Under the pieces are notes generated by a model that worked only from the letters and a program-made list of their open reading frames with translations, made no database searches and was not told where the DNA came from. Positions 21,638-30,452 of a stretch of DNA of 64,000 nucleotides are shown piece after piece. The DNA lies in the NCBI RefSeq assembly GCF_032918005.1, contig NZ_CP136628.1:3829501-3893500 (forward strand). The letters are read 5' to 3'. This stretch comes from Bradyrhizobium sp. NDS-1. GTDB lineage: Bacteria; Pseudomonadota; Alphaproteobacteria; Rhizobiales; Xanthobacteraceae. The stretch's first letter is position 1. The number at the start of each line of letters is the position of its first letter. The translations under genes were made by a program, and so were the position numbers.

Positions 21638-21901
21638 TCAGATGGCTCGGCGTTGCCGGCCTGCAACCATGCCATAGACGAACAGCACGATGATCGCCCC
21701 GACGACCGCACCGATCAATCCCGCGCCTTCTCCGGGACGATACCAGCCGAGTGACTGGCCGAGGTAGGTCGCAACGAAAGCGCCAACGATTCCGAGGATG
21801 GTCGTCAGGATGAAGCCCGACGGCTCGTTGTCCCCGGGCATGATGAACTTGGCTATGACGCCGGCGATGAAGCCGATGATGATCGTCCAGAGAATGCTCA
21901 T
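21638..21901 (-). CDS. GlsB/YeaQ/YmgE family stress-response membrane protein
   Basis: An 87-residue transglycosylase-associated family protein. I chose the ATG at 21901 (MSILWTIIIGFIAGVIAKFIMPG), the family start; a TTG two codons upstream is less likely. Three short glycine-rich membrane segments are visible: residues 3-19, 30-48 and 58-80. The PGDNEPSGFILTTILGIVGAFVATYLG pattern is typical. Members are induced by envelope or general stress, but their biochemical role is unknown. Confidence 0.88.
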   Translation of the reverse strand: MSILWTIIIGFIAGVIAKFIMPGDNEPSGFILTTILGIVGAFVATYLGQSLGWYRPGEGAGLIGAVVGAIIVLFVYGMVAGRQRRAI

Positions 21902-21929
21902 GTCCAAAACCTCTTCACGTTGAGCAGAT

Positions 21930-22397
21930 TCAAGCCTGGGGCAGGCGCCCGTCCGGCGTGTACTTGTCGACCGCTGCGGGCAATTCCCGGGACAGCCTTG
22001 CGAGGATCTCGTCCTGCGAGAGCCCCGTCTGCTGTTCGAGTTGCTCGAGCAGGTCGGCGCCGACGGCAGTTTTCAGCTCAGGCGGAGAGATTTCTTTGTT
22101 GGGGCCGGGCTTTACCCAGGAATCGGCGATCTCGCCCTTGCCATTCTGGTTAAACCTTTCCAGGAGCTCGCCAATTCCGCCATTGAGCAGACCCCCGATC
22201 CCGCCTGCGCCGAGCATGCCGCCGAGGTTGCCGAGCAGCCCCCCGAGCGGCTCCTGAGCATTCGCGCCGGCAGGTCCTCCGCCAGCAGATCCCGCGCCTG
22301 AACCTTTGAGCATTTCGGCCAGCTTGTCGCGGTTTTGGTAGCCAGCTATTGCCAGCATCGCCAGCAGGGCAGTCATGGAAGGCATTCCGCGGGCCAT
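21930..22397 (-). CDS. YidB/DUF937 family protein
   Basis: A 155-residue protein starting at 22397 ([19 protein letters not shown]) after a GGAG ribosome site; the longer open frame upstream is non-family sequence. The glycine-rich middle ([31 protein letters not shown]) and the C-terminal [22 protein letters not shown] and ...[37 protein letters not shown] blocks match the YidB family. Its function is unknown. It lies 28 bases upstream of the GlsB-like gene in the same direction, so the two may be an envelope-stress pair. Confidence 0.85.
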   Translation of the reverse strand: MARGMPSMTALLAMLAIAGYQNRDKLAEMLKGSGAGSAGGGPAGANAQEPLGGLLGNLGGMLGAGGIGGLLNGGIGELLERFNQNGKGEIADSWVKPGPNKEISPPELKTAVGADLLEQLEQQTGLSQDEILARLSRELPAAVDKYTPDGRLPQA

Positions 22398-22616
22398 TGA
22401 CGTCTCCGTGAGATCCAAGACAAGCGAAACTGTCTCAGCCCGCTTGAGTTCCCGAAGTCGCCAACGCTCATGCGCGGCGAAGCGTCCCGGCCCGCGCGGC
22501 CGTAGAAGCGCGCGCTGCAACGGCCGGCCGGGGACAGCGCGCCAGGACGTGGTAGATCGTCTTGAAACGGACCGGAGCCGGAGGAGCCCGGGACGAAGCA
22601 CCGCGCGAGAACGAAA

Positions 22617-23249
22617 ATGACATCATCCGACGCCGCCGACCGAATCGTCGATCTCTACCAGCGCCATGCATCGGACTGGATCGAGCGGCGTGCCCGGAGC
22701 GGCCTGTTCGAACGCGCCTGGGTCGACCGCTTCCGAGCGCTGCTGCCTCCGGGCGGCGCGGTGCTCGATTTGGGCTGCGGTTCGGCCATGCCGATTGCCG
22801 GATACCTGATCGGTTGCGGTCTCAGCGTCGCCGGCGTGGATTCTGCGCCGGCGATGATTGCAGCCTGCCGACGTCGTTTTCCGGAGCAGGAATGGATCGT
22901 CGGCGACATGCGGCGGCTTGCATTGCAGCGCCGCTTTTGCGGCATCCTGGCCTGGGACAGCTTCTTTCACTTGTCCTTTGATGACCAGCGCCGCATGTTT
23001 TCGCGCTTTCGCGAGCACGCCGCACCAGGCGCGGTGCTGATGTTCACGAGCGGTCCGGCGCATGGCGAGGCGACCGGACAATTGGGGGGTGAGACGCTGT
23101 ATCACGCGAGCCTGGATGCAAGCGAATATCGCGCGCTGCTCGATCGGAACGGTTTTCGCGTCGCGGCGCATGTGGTCGAGGACCCCGCTTGCGGGGGCCA
23201 CACCGTCTGGCTGGCACAGCTCATCGACGCGCCCGGTCGAGCTGAATGA
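22617..23249 (+). CDS. Class I SAM-dependent methyltransferase
   Basis: A 210-residue protein with the Rossmann methyltransferase core. Motif I is [17 protein letters not shown] at about residues 48-64, the acidic residue after strand 2 is in [10 protein letters not shown], motif II/III is WIVGDMRRL, and [18 protein letters not shown] is the motif IV region of the Methyltransf_25 type. Nothing shows the acceptor. It lies 115 bases upstream of mtnK in the same direction, so it may share regulation with it, but a functional link is only a guess. Confidence 0.8.
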   Translation: MTSSDAADRIVDLYQRHASDWIERRARSGLFERAWVDRFRALLPPGGAVLDLGCGSAMPIAGYLIGCGLSVAGVDSAPAMIAACRRRFPEQEWIVGDMRRLALQRRFCGILAWDSFFHLSFDDQRRMFSRFREHAAPGAVLMFTSGPAHGEATGQLGGETLYHASLDASEYRALLDRNGFRVAAHVVEDPACGGHTVWLAQLIDAPGRAE

Positions 23250-23364
23250 TCGTCGCGATAGGCGATGGCGTCCTTTGCGACTATGATGGCCTGAAAACAA
23301 GGCCGGCCTGAATCCTGACATGGGAGTGCACGATTGCTTCCGCCGGCAGAGGGGGGAGACCGGC

Positions 23365-24675
23365 ATGAGTTCATCGCCTCGAACGTTGGCCGATCCGCGG
23401 CGCCAGGATTATCGGATTCTCCAGGAAGCCGATCTGCGGGACTACATTGCGGATGTCTTCGATGTCGCAGCCCGACTGGGCGGCCCGCCGGCATCCTGGG
23501 CGATCACCGAGGTCGGCGACGGCAATCTCAATCTCGTCTTCATCGTGAAGGGTGCACGTGGCGGCATCGCGGTGAAGCAGGCGCTGCCTTATGTCCGTCT
23601 CGTCGGCGAGAGCTGGCCGTTGCCGCTGTCGAGGGCCCATTACGAATATTTGGCGCTGTCCAGGCACGCCCGGTTCGCGCCCGGCCTCGTCCCGGTAGTG
23701 CTGCATCATAACGAGGCGCTGGCGCTGACGGTCATGGAGCTGCTCGAGCCCCACATCATCATGCGCAAGGGGCTGGTCGCGGGAACGCGCTATCCGCGCT
23801 TCGTGGACGACATCACCACGTTCATGGCGCGGACCCTGTTCTTCACCTCCGACCTCGCATTGTCGGCGGCAGAGAAGAAGGAGGGGATCGCCGCCTTCGC
23901 CGGCAACCACGCGCTCTGCAAGATCACCGAGGACCTGATCTTCACAGATCCCTACCGTATTGCCGAGCAGAACCGCTGGACCGCGCCCTATCTCGACGGC
24001 CTGGCTGCCGAGCTGCGCGACGACATGGAGCTGCACGTTGCGGTCTCCCGCCTCAAGCTTAAATTCATGGCGAGCCCGGAAGCTCTGCTGCACGGCGACC
24101 TCCACACCGGCTCGATCATGGTTACGGACAGCCAGACGCGGGTGATCGATCCGGAATTTGCTTTCTACGGCCCGATGGGGTTCGACGTCGGCGCCGTGCT
24201 GGCCAACCTCTTGATGGCCTTTTTCGCCTCCGCCGGCCACGAGCGCTCGCCGGGCGAGCGGGCCGCGTTCGAGACCTGGGTGCTGGAGACGGTCGAGCAG
24301 GTCTGGCACGGGTTCGTCCGGAAATTCCTCGAACTCTGGCGCGCGGGCGGAGCAGGCGACGCCTATCCGGCCTCGCTCTTCGCGGGGGAGCCGGGCGCAG
24401 CACGGCTGGAGGCCGAACGGCAGGCCTACATGCAGCGCCTGTTCACTGATGCCGTCGGCTTCGCCGCCGCAAAAATCATCCGCCGCATCTTCGGTCTCGC
24501 CCACAACATCGATTTCGAGCTGATCGAGGATCCGAAGAAGCGCGCCATCAGCGAAGCCCGCGCCGTGCGGCTCGCACGGGCGATGATGATGGAGACGGGG
24601 ACATTTCGGACAATCGCCGACGTCACGAGCGCCGCGCGAAGACTGCGCGATTGGCAAGCGGAGCTATCCGGCTGA
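23365..24675 (+). CDS. mtnK: S-methyl-5-thioribose kinase
   Basis: A 436-residue kinase of the methionine salvage pathway that phosphorylates 5-methylthioribose. The start at 23365 follows a GGGGGGAG ribosome site. Motifs are the ATP-binding GDGNLNLVFIV loop (about residues 52-62), the catalytic HGDLHTGSIMV (about 241-251) and metal-binding IDPEFAFYGPMGFDVG. These match MtnK rather than other aminoglycoside-kinase-like proteins. The usual partner mtnA (methylthioribose-1-phosphate isomerase) is not adjacent here; the next gene is on the other strand. Confidence 0.9.
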   Translation: MSSSPRTLADPRRQDYRILQEADLRDYIADVFDVAARLGGPPASWAITEVGDGNLNLVFIVKGARGGIAVKQALPYVRLVGESWPLPLSRAHYEYLALSRHARFAPGLVPVVLHHNEALALTVMELLEPHIIMRKGLVAGTRYPRFVDDITTFMARTLFFTSDLALSAAEKKEGIAAFAGNHALCKITEDLIFTDPYRIAEQNRWTAPYLDGLAAELRDDMELHVAVSRLKLKFMASPEALLHGDLHTGSIMVTDSQTRVIDPEFAFYGPMGFDVGAVLANLLMAFFASAGHERSPGERAAFETWVLETVEQVWHGFVRKFLELWRAGGAGDAYPASLFAGEPGAARLEAERQAYMQRLFTDAVGFAAAKIIRRIFGLAHNIDFELIEDPKKRAISEARAVRLARAMMMETGTFRTIADVTSAARRLRDWQAELSG

Positions 24676-24755
24676 AGACGTCGCGAAAAGCGACCTCGCA
24701 GACTCCGTCATGGCGAGGAGCTCTTGCGACGTTGCCATCCAGCACAGACGCGCGC

Positions 24756-25640
24756 TCAATAAAGCCGCATCGGGAGCGGTGTGCCATCGGGGCCGACCAG
24801 CAGGCCCCAGGTCTCGTCGGCCGCGACCTCGAACTCCCGCTTCTGCGCCGCGCCGCCTTCGAGCTTGAGGGTGACCTTGTACCTGCCCGGCGGCAGATCG
24901 ATCTTCTGGTTCTCGGGCAGCTTGTCTGCGGCGGCGTCGGTGTCCATCAGTTTCTCTCCGGCGCGAGCCGCCAGTCTGATGGTTCGCTCATTGATGGTGA
25001 TGTCCGCCGCTTCATCCGTCTTGTTGCCGAGCAGCAACGTCACTTGTCCCGACGCCGGGCGAATACCGGCTGTGGCAGCCAACGGCTTGCGCAGCGAAAG
25101 GTCGGCGATCGTCGTGTTGTCCTGACGGACAAGCCGGAGCAGCCCCGGCCCATCCGACGTCGTGAAGGCGACAACGGCTCTGTCAGGCTCGACGACTGCA
25201 CCGCCGTTTTCAGTCCAGCCGCGCTTTTCAAGGGCGGCGCGATAGACGCCGAGCACGGCCTCGAGACCGAGCGGCGTCTCGACGTGAGCCGACCTGATGT
25301 AGGGTGAATTCTTCGCGGTCATCAGGCTCCAACGGTCGGCGAGCGGCAGGCCAATGTCGTCGGACATCCTGGCTTCGAACGTCCGGCTCGTGGCCCGTGC
25401 CAGAAGCCCGACGGCATCGCAGAGCAGGCGCTCGCCAAGATAGTCCGGGGCGCAACGGTCCCTCAGTGCCCACCATGTATTGTCGACAAAACCGTTCGTC
25501 CGCGTGGTGCGGGACCAGTTGATCTGGATGGTGTTCGTCGGGCTGTCGCGAACAGGGTCTGGCGTGACAGGGATCGCCATTGCCGCCGTCGCGGCGACCA
25601 GGCTGCCGGCCAGCAGGATAGCCAGTGTTCCGCGTCTCAT
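24756..25640 (-). CDS. Hypothetical exported protein
   Basis: A 294-residue protein starting at 25640 (MRRGTLAILLAGSLVAATAAMA), which gives a good signal peptide with likely cleavage after AMA. The central part has a CAPDYLGERLLC segment with two cysteines. The last 90 residues alternate in beta-like strands (QVTLLLGNKTDEAADITINERTIRLAARAGEKL ... LPPGRYKVTLKLEGGAAQKREFEV), suggesting an Ig-like or PEGA-like domain ending in TPLPMRLY. I do not recognise the family. It is convergent with mtnK and stands alone. Confidence 0.7.
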   Translation of the reverse strand: MRRGTLAILLAGSLVAATAAMAIPVTPDPVRDSPTNTIQINWSRTTRTNGFVDNTWWALRDRCAPDYLGERLLCDAVGLLARATSRTFEARMSDDIGLPLADRWSLMTAKNSPYIRSAHVETPLGLEAVLGVYRAALEKRGWTENGGAVVEPDRAVVAFTTSDGPGLLRLVRQDNTTIADLSLRKPLAATAGIRPASGQVTLLLGNKTDEAADITINERTIRLAARAGEKLMDTDAAADKLPENQKIDLPPGRYKVTLKLEGGAAQKREFEVAADETWGLLVGPDGTPLPMRLY

Positions 25641-25745
25641 TTTTCGGCGGTCCTTGGGGCCCAGATAACGATCCTGAGCTTGGTCGCGTCGATCACGAAA
25701 AATGTTCAGTGCTTCTGGCTGGGCGACGACGCACCGCAAGGCGCC

Positions 25746-26375
25746 TCAACGTCCGCTGATGCCGACCAGGCGAGGGCGGTGGTGGCTTGCGCGCGGGTTC
25801 TCGGCCGGTAGAGCGCGTAGCCATTCACGGAAGCTGACGACTTCCGGGCAATCCGCCGTGCCTTCGGGCGCAATCAGCCAATCGCCTGGACCAGATCCCT
25901 CACTGATCCGATCGCAGCGATAGCCCGGATGGTGGCCAAGTCCGCGAGCTATCAGCAGGTCGACCTTGCCCTCGACCAGCTCGTGCAGGCCGGCAGGCTG
26001 CAGCACCCGCAGACCGATGTCCGAGTGTGCGCTGCGAAACTCCGCGAGATCGAGGCGGCGCAGGTCGATGGTGCCATGGACCCCCAATTGCAGCAGCACC
26101 GCACCTGCCGGCTTCAGATGCGAGGTCGCCTCGGCAATGTGACGAAAGCCCTCGGATATCCCGGGCAGATAGGCCCGGCCTGCTGGGGTGAGGATGAGCT
26201 GCTTGTGCAGCCGATCGAACAGGCGCACGCCGAGGCGCGCCTCCAGCGCCTTCACCTGCTGCCCCACGGCGGCGGGCGTGACGTGGAGCTCGTGCGCGGC
26301 CAGTTTGAAGCTGAGGTGTCGCGCGGCGGCCTCGAAGGCGCGCAGCGCGTTGAGCGGGGGAAGGGCGTAGGTCAT
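25746..26375 (-). CDS. LysR family regulator (GcvA-like), internally shortened
   Basis: A 209-residue protein starting at 26375. The N-terminal winged helix is complete and GcvA-like (PPLNALRAFEAAARHLSFKLAAHELHVTPAAVGQQVKALEARLGVRLFDR). The effector-binding region is far too short; typical members have about 300 residues. The sequence runs from the DLLIARGLGHHPGYRCDRIS segment straight to DWLIAPEGTADCPEVVSFREWL, which in GcvA homologues lies near the C-terminus. About 80-90 residues of the middle are therefore missing in frame. It is divergent from the ridA-like gene (128-bp gap), the usual LysR arrangement for a target. It may be a DNA-binding but effector-blind regulator or a decaying gene. 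Confidence 0.8.
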   Translation of the reverse strand: MTYALPPLNALRAFEAAARHLSFKLAAHELHVTPAAVGQQVKALEARLGVRLFDRLHKQLILTPAGRAYLPGISEGFRHIAEATSHLKPAGAVLLQLGVHGTIDLRRLDLAEFRSAHSDIGLRVLQPAGLHELVEGKVDLLIARGLGHHPGYRCDRISEGSGPGDWLIAPEGTADCPEVVSFREWLRALPAENPRASHHRPRLVGISGR

Positions 26376-26503
26376 CGCGCCGCACTTTGACACCGATGGA
26401 GCCCGGCCTTGCAATAGATTTTCTTGCGCTGAACCGCAGGAATGATGCTTTGCGCCGCGGCGCCGCCTCCGGATACGGTCATCCCGCAATCTGGAGAAAC
26501 AAC

Positions 26504-26896
26504 ATGGCGCCAGCCCAAATCGTCACTCACAATCCCGCAACGATCCATGCTCCGGCCAGCGGCTACAGCATGGGACTTGAACTCAGTCAGCATCGTCGCC
26601 TGCTGTTCATCAGCGGACAGGTGCCGGCGACATCGGACGGCAGCGTGCCGGACGGTTTCGAGGCACAATGCGAGCAAGCCTGGCGCAATGTCATCGAGGT
26701 ACTCGCCGCTGCCGGCCTCGATGTAACGAATCTGGTGAAGGTCACCACGTTCCTGACCGACCTCAGTCAGGTCGTGCCCAATCGTGGCGTGCGCCGCAAG
26801 ATGCTGGCGGGACACGAGCCCGCGCTGACCGTCATGATCGCGCAAACCGTCGACAGCAAATGGCTGCTGGAGATCGAGGCGATCGCCGCGGCATGA
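26504..26896 (+). CDS. RidA family protein (enamine/imine deaminase-like)
   Basis: A 130-residue YjgF/YER057c/UK114 fold protein. It starts at 26504 after CTGGAG. Family features are the LLFISGQVPATSDGSVP strand pair, QCEQAWRNVIEVLAAAGLDVTNLVKVTTFLTDL, and the C-terminal LEIEAIAA. The substrate-binding arginine usually found around position 105 in RidA (in xxARxxV) is not evident: the equivalent stretch reads GHEPALTVMIAQ, so it belongs to a non-canonical subgroup. Its stop overlaps an ATG of the ATC hydrolase frame. Confidence 0.85.
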   Translation: MAPAQIVTHNPATIHAPASGYSMGLELSQHRRLLFISGQVPATSDGSVPDGFEAQCEQAWRNVIEVLAAAGLDVTNLVKVTTFLTDLSQVVPNRGVRRKMLAGHEPALTVMIAQTVDSKWLLEIEAIAAA

Positions 26897-26943
26897 AGCC
26901 AGCTCGGCGAACGCGCAATAAGTCAACTGCGTCAGGTGTACCC

Positions 26944-27648
26944 ATGGCTGAGACCATCCATCCCTTTTACGAGGTCCATCGTGCGGCAATGGAAGCCGCA
27001 ATGCGCCACCGGCTCGACCTCGCCGAACCAATGCTGCGCGAGCGCGCGGACCTGCCCGATTTCGATGCGATCCGGCAGGAGGTGATGAACGAATTCGCGC
27101 TTGTGCTTGCCCAGACGCCCTACGTTGGAGGAGCAGCAAACCGCATGAGCGATTTTTTCATGCGTCTCCTGGGCTTCATGGCCATCAGCCGCGTGCTCCG
27201 GCGACATGGCGTGCCGATGCCGGTGATCGGCGACATCGAGCGGGAAACCTACAAGGCGCAGTTGCTCACGGTGCCCGAGGCGGAACGTCTCGCCGCGGGA
27301 CGCCAATTCATGTCGTCGGAAAACAAGAATTTGCTGCGCGAGCAAGCCGCGAAAAGCGTCACGAAAAGCCACAGGGACGCGTTCCCGGGCGATTTCGTCT
27401 ACGATTTCGTCGAGCCGGGCCCGAATGACGATTTCGAATTCGGCATCAACTACAAGGCCTGCGGCTTCTGCAAATTCGCCGCACGCCACGGCGACAAGGA
27501 TATCCTGCCGAACATCTGCGGGCTCGATTTCGACGCATACGCGACGCGCGGTATCCGTCTGGAACGGACGCAAACGCTGGCCGGCGGCGCCAGCCATTGC
27601 GATTTCAGGTTTTCGCAGCTGCCGCCGCACGGGAAGGAGGGAAGCTAA
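26944..27648 (+). CDS. L-2-amino-thiazoline-4-carboxylic acid hydrolase family protein
   Basis: A 234-residue protein. The ATG at 26944 (MAETIHPFYEVHR) is my choice; an ATG at 26893 overlapping the RidA stop would add 17 residues and would be translationally coupled. The family signature is in the last 70 residues: GINYKACGFCKFAARHG, LPNICGLDFDAYATRGIRLERTQTLAGGASHCDFRF. Characterised members open the ring of L-ATC in bacterial cysteine production from D,L-ATC. Most genomic homologues have no tested substrate. The RidA neighbour suggests handling of a reactive imine or enamine intermediate. Confidence 0.82.
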   Translation: MAETIHPFYEVHRAAMEAAMRHRLDLAEPMLRERADLPDFDAIRQEVMNEFALVLAQTPYVGGAANRMSDFFMRLLGFMAISRVLRRHGVPMPVIGDIERETYKAQLLTVPEAERLAAGRQFMSSENKNLLREQAAKSVTKSHRDAFPGDFVYDFVEPGPNDDFEFGINYKACGFCKFAARHGDKDILPNICGLDFDAYATRGIRLERTQTLAGGASHCDFRFSQLPPHGKEGS

Positions 27649-27732
27649 CGGCGTTCTCGAGGTTCTTCCGCTCTCCGCCGCCGTGCAATGACAGAGGTAC
27701 CCGGGGCATTCCACCATTCACGTTCGAGGTGA

Positions 27733-27755
27733 CCGCCATGGAGACGGCATGGCGG
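27733..27755 (+). terminator. Hairpin downstream of the ATC hydrolase gene
   Basis: CCGCCATG (27733-27740) and CATGGCGG (27748-27755) form a perfect eight-pair stem with a seven-base loop, followed by TGTTTTG. It lies 85 bases after the hydrolase stop, in the gap before the convergent ABC permease gene. It is a plausible intrinsic terminator, although the T-run is short. Confidence 0.4.
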
Positions 27756-27838
27756 TGTTTTGCCCGACGCGTCAAACGGATTGCGTCAAATCAGAAGTCG
27801 TCCGGCGGTTGCCGCAACCCATTGATATCGCTAGCCCC

Positions 27839-27867
27839 GGCTACTGTGCATGGGGTTGTTTTCGCAC
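27839..27867. repeat. Dispersed 29-bp repeat, copy 1
   Basis: This 29-base stretch beginning GGCTACTGTGCATGGGG is identical to the reverse complement of 41411-41439. It lies just downstream of the ABC permease stop codon; on the gene strand it reads in the same orientation as copy 2 does after lolD. Confidence 0.75.
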
Positions 27868-27887
27868 TTTTTGATGCGCGGGGCGCC

Positions 27888-28916
27888 TTACTCCGCGGCT
27901 TTCTCCCTCAAGCGCTGCGCATAGACGTTGATGACCAGCGCCGCCAGCAGGATCAGGCCGCGGATCAGGATCTTCAGGAAGCTGTCGATGTTGACGTGGT
28001 CGAGGCCGTTGTTGAGGACGCCGAGCACGAACAGGCCGACGATGGTGTTGCCGATGCCGCCGCGGCCGCCGAACAGGCTGGTACCGCCGACGACGACGGC
28101 GGCGATGGAGTCGAGCAGATAGGTGTCGAACTCGTTCTGCTGCGCGCTGCCGAAATGGGCGACGCCGAGCATGCCGCCGATGCCCGAGCAGACCGCCGAG
28201 ATCACCATGACGGCGCCGAGGATGAGCTTGACGTTGAGGCCGGAATATTCGGCCGCCTCGCGATTGCCCCCGACCATGTAGACGTAGCGGCCGAAGCGCG
28301 TGTAGGTCAGCACCAGATGGCCGGCGAGCAGCATGATGGCGGCGACGATGACGAGCCAGGGGATGCCGCCGATCGAGCCCGAGCCGAGCGTCGTGATCAG
28401 GCTCGGCACCTTGTAGGCGATCTGGCCGCGCACCAGGAGCGCCGAGACGCCGGCGGCGATCTGCATCATCGCCAAGGTCATGATGAAGGAGGGGATTCCG
28501 ATCACGGTCAGCCCCAGCGCATTGACGAGGCCGAGCAGGGCGCAGAGCAGGATCGAGAGGAGAATTGCGACCGCGCCGGGCAGCGGCACATTGGCGATGT
28601 TGACGTAGGATTCCTGGAGCGTGAAGTAGGCGACCGCGATGCCGGTGACGTTGGCGATGGCCGCGATCGAGAGGTCGATCTCGGCGCAGAGGATCACGAA
28701 GGTGAGGCCGACCGCGATGATGCCGGTGATCGACACTTGCGTGAGGATGTTGCCGAGATTGTCCAGCGTCGCGAAGGAGGGGCTGGCAAAGGCGAAGAAG
28801 GCGGTCAGGAAAATCAGCGTCAGGAACGGCGCAATGTTGCGCATCTGCGAGCGCAGGAAGGGCGCGAGCCCCCGCGCCCGCGCACCCGCCGCTGGAACCG
28901 TGTCACTGCTCGCCAT
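27888..28916 (-). CDS. Sugar ABC transporter permease (RbsC-like)
   Basis: A 342-residue inner-membrane permease of the BPD_transp_2 family with about ten hydrophobic segments. Motifs include GLTFVILCAEIDLSIAAIANVTGIAVAYF and the conserved TYLLDSIAAVVVGGTSLFGGRGGIGNTIVGLFVLGVLNNGL loop typical of ribose/xylose-type permeases. It is the last gene of a three-gene operon transcribed leftward (binding protein, ATPase, permease), 12 bases after the ATPase gene. Confidence 0.92.
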   Translation of the reverse strand: MASSDTVPAAGARARGLAPFLRSQMRNIAPFLTLIFLTAFFAFASPSFATLDNLGNILTQVSITGIIAVGLTFVILCAEIDLSIAAIANVTGIAVAYFTLQESYVNIANVPLPGAVAILLSILLCALLGLVNALGLTVIGIPSFIMTLAMMQIAAGVSALLVRGQIAYKVPSLITTLGSGSIGGIPWLVIVAAIMLLAGHLVLTYTRFGRYVYMVGGNREAAEYSGLNVKLILGAVMVISAVCSGIGGMLGVAHFGSAQQNEFDTYLLDSIAAVVVGGTSLFGGRGGIGNTIVGLFVLGVLNNGLDHVNIDSFLKILIRGLILLAALVINVYAQRLREKAAE

Positions 28917-28928
28917 AATGCTTCTCCG

Positions 28929-30431
28929 TCACGCCGCTTCCAGCAGGCGGTCCTTGCTGACCGGCTCGTTCCTGAATTCCCGCACCAAAGCGCCGCGCTT
29001 GAGCACGAGGATGCGGTTTGCCAGCGACAGCACCGTTTCCGGCTCGGTCGACAGCACGATGATCGCAAGCCCCTTGGCGCGGAGATCGCGGACGATGTTG
29101 ATGACGTCGTTCTTGGCGCCGACATCCATGCCGCGGGTCGGCTCGCACAGCACCAGAAGCTTGGGCGGGTAGGTCAGCCATTTCGCTAGCGCGACCTTCT
29201 GCTGGTTGCCGCCCGAGAGCATGCCGAGGTCGAGACCGACCACCGGGGGCCTGATCTGCAACTGCTCGACCTGACGCTGAGCAATGTCGCGCTCCTGGGC
29301 CGGCTTCAACAGCAAAGACGAGATGCGATCCAGGATGCTGATCGAGATGTTCTTGTAGACCGGCTCCTGGTGAAACAGCATGTCGCGCCGGCTCTCGGGC
29401 ACCAGCGCCACGCCGGCACGCCGTGCCGCCGCCGTGCTGGCGAAGGTCTTTGGCTTGCCATCGACGAGAAGCGTGCCGCTGTCCGGCTTCAGCTTGCCGA
29501 ACAGGATGCGCGACAGCTCCTGCTGGCCGCAGCCCATGAAGCCGTAGATGCCGAGCACCTCGCCGGCGCGGGCCTCGAACGAGACGGCCCGCAAGCTGCG
29601 GGCCAGGGACAGCTGGTCGACCTTCAGGACGACCGGGCTCTCACTTGGGCGCGGCAGCAGCAGATCGTCGGTGTAGCTGTGCTCGAGCGCTTCGCCGCCG
29701 CGGCCGATCATGGCCTCGATCAACGCGCCCTTGCTGGTGGCAGCGCTCGCCGTCTCCGCGACCTTCCGCCCGTTGCGGAACACGGTCACGGTGTCGGAGA
29801 CGCGTAAAATGTCCTCGATGAAGTGCGAGATGAAGACGATGGCAGTGCCTTCCTCGCGCAGTCGCCGGAGCGTGGCGAACAGGCGCTCGACCTCCGGCGG
29901 GGAGAGGGCGGAGGTCGGCTCGTCCAAGATGACGATGCGGGCGCCGGAGAACAGCACGCGGGCGATCTCGATCAGCTGCTGCAGCCCGATGGGTAAGTCG
30001 CCGAGTCTCGACATCGGATTAACGTCGATGCCGAAGCGGGCGAGCTGTTCGCCCGCTTCGCGCGCCATCCGTCGCCACTGCACGAGGCCGAGGGCGTTGG
30101 TCGGCTGGTTACCCAGGAAGACGTTCTCGGCGACGGTCAGGTCCGGTGCGACAGAGAGCTCCTGATGCACCATGGCGATGCCGGCCGCGTGTGCATCACG
30201 CGCCGAACGGAAATGCGTCTCCGCGCCGTCGATCAGGAAGCGGCCGGAGAACTCGGTGTGCACGCCGGCGATGATCTTCATCAGCGTGCTTTTTCCGGCG
30301 CCGTTCTCGCCGACGAGACCGTGGATCTCGCCGGGAAGGAGCGCCAAATCGACACCACGAAGCGCTTCGACACCGCCGAAGCTCTTCGTGATGCCCTGCA
30401 GTTCAAGGATGGGCGAGCGACCCTCTGACAT
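28929..30431 (-). CDS. Sugar ABC transporter ATP-binding protein (RbsA-like)
   Basis: A 500-residue protein with two fused ABC domains. The first has a proper Walker A (GENGAGKSTLMKI, about residues 38-50), Walker B IVILDEPTSAL and a Q-loop. The second has the degenerate Walker A usual in RbsA-type proteins (YGFMGCGQQELSRILFG), an intact signature LSGGNQQKVALAKWL and CEPTRGMDVGAK. The substrate is not determinable from the ATPase. Spacing to the binding-protein gene is 21 bases. Confidence 0.92.
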   Translation of the reverse strand: MSEGRSPILELQGITKSFGGVEALRGVDLALLPGEIHGLVGENGAGKSTLMKIIAGVHTEFSGRFLIDGAETHFRSARDAHAAGIAMVHQELSVAPDLTVAENVFLGNQPTNALGLVQWRRMAREAGEQLARFGIDVNPMSRLGDLPIGLQQLIEIARVLFSGARIVILDEPTSALSPPEVERLFATLRRLREEGTAIVFISHFIEDILRVSDTVTVFRNGRKVAETASAATSKGALIEAMIGRGGEALEHSYTDDLLLPRPSESPVVLKVDQLSLARSLRAVSFEARAGEVLGIYGFMGCGQQELSRILFGKLKPDSGTLLVDGKPKTFASTAAARRAGVALVPESRRDMLFHQEPVYKNISISILDRISSLLLKPAQERDIAQRQVEQLQIRPPVVGLDLGMLSGGNQQKVALAKWLTYPPKLLVLCEPTRGMDVGAKNDVINIVRDLRAKGLAIIVLSTEPETVLSLANRILVLKRGALVREFRNEPVSKDRLLEAA

Positions 30432-30452
30432 GAAAGTTGAGATCTTGGAGGC

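Noticed and set aside
27597..29189. 530-codon open frame on the plus strand
   Set aside because: It is antisense to the ABC transporter permease and ATPase genes and composed mainly of Asp, Arg, Ala and Glu repeats typical of antisense frames.
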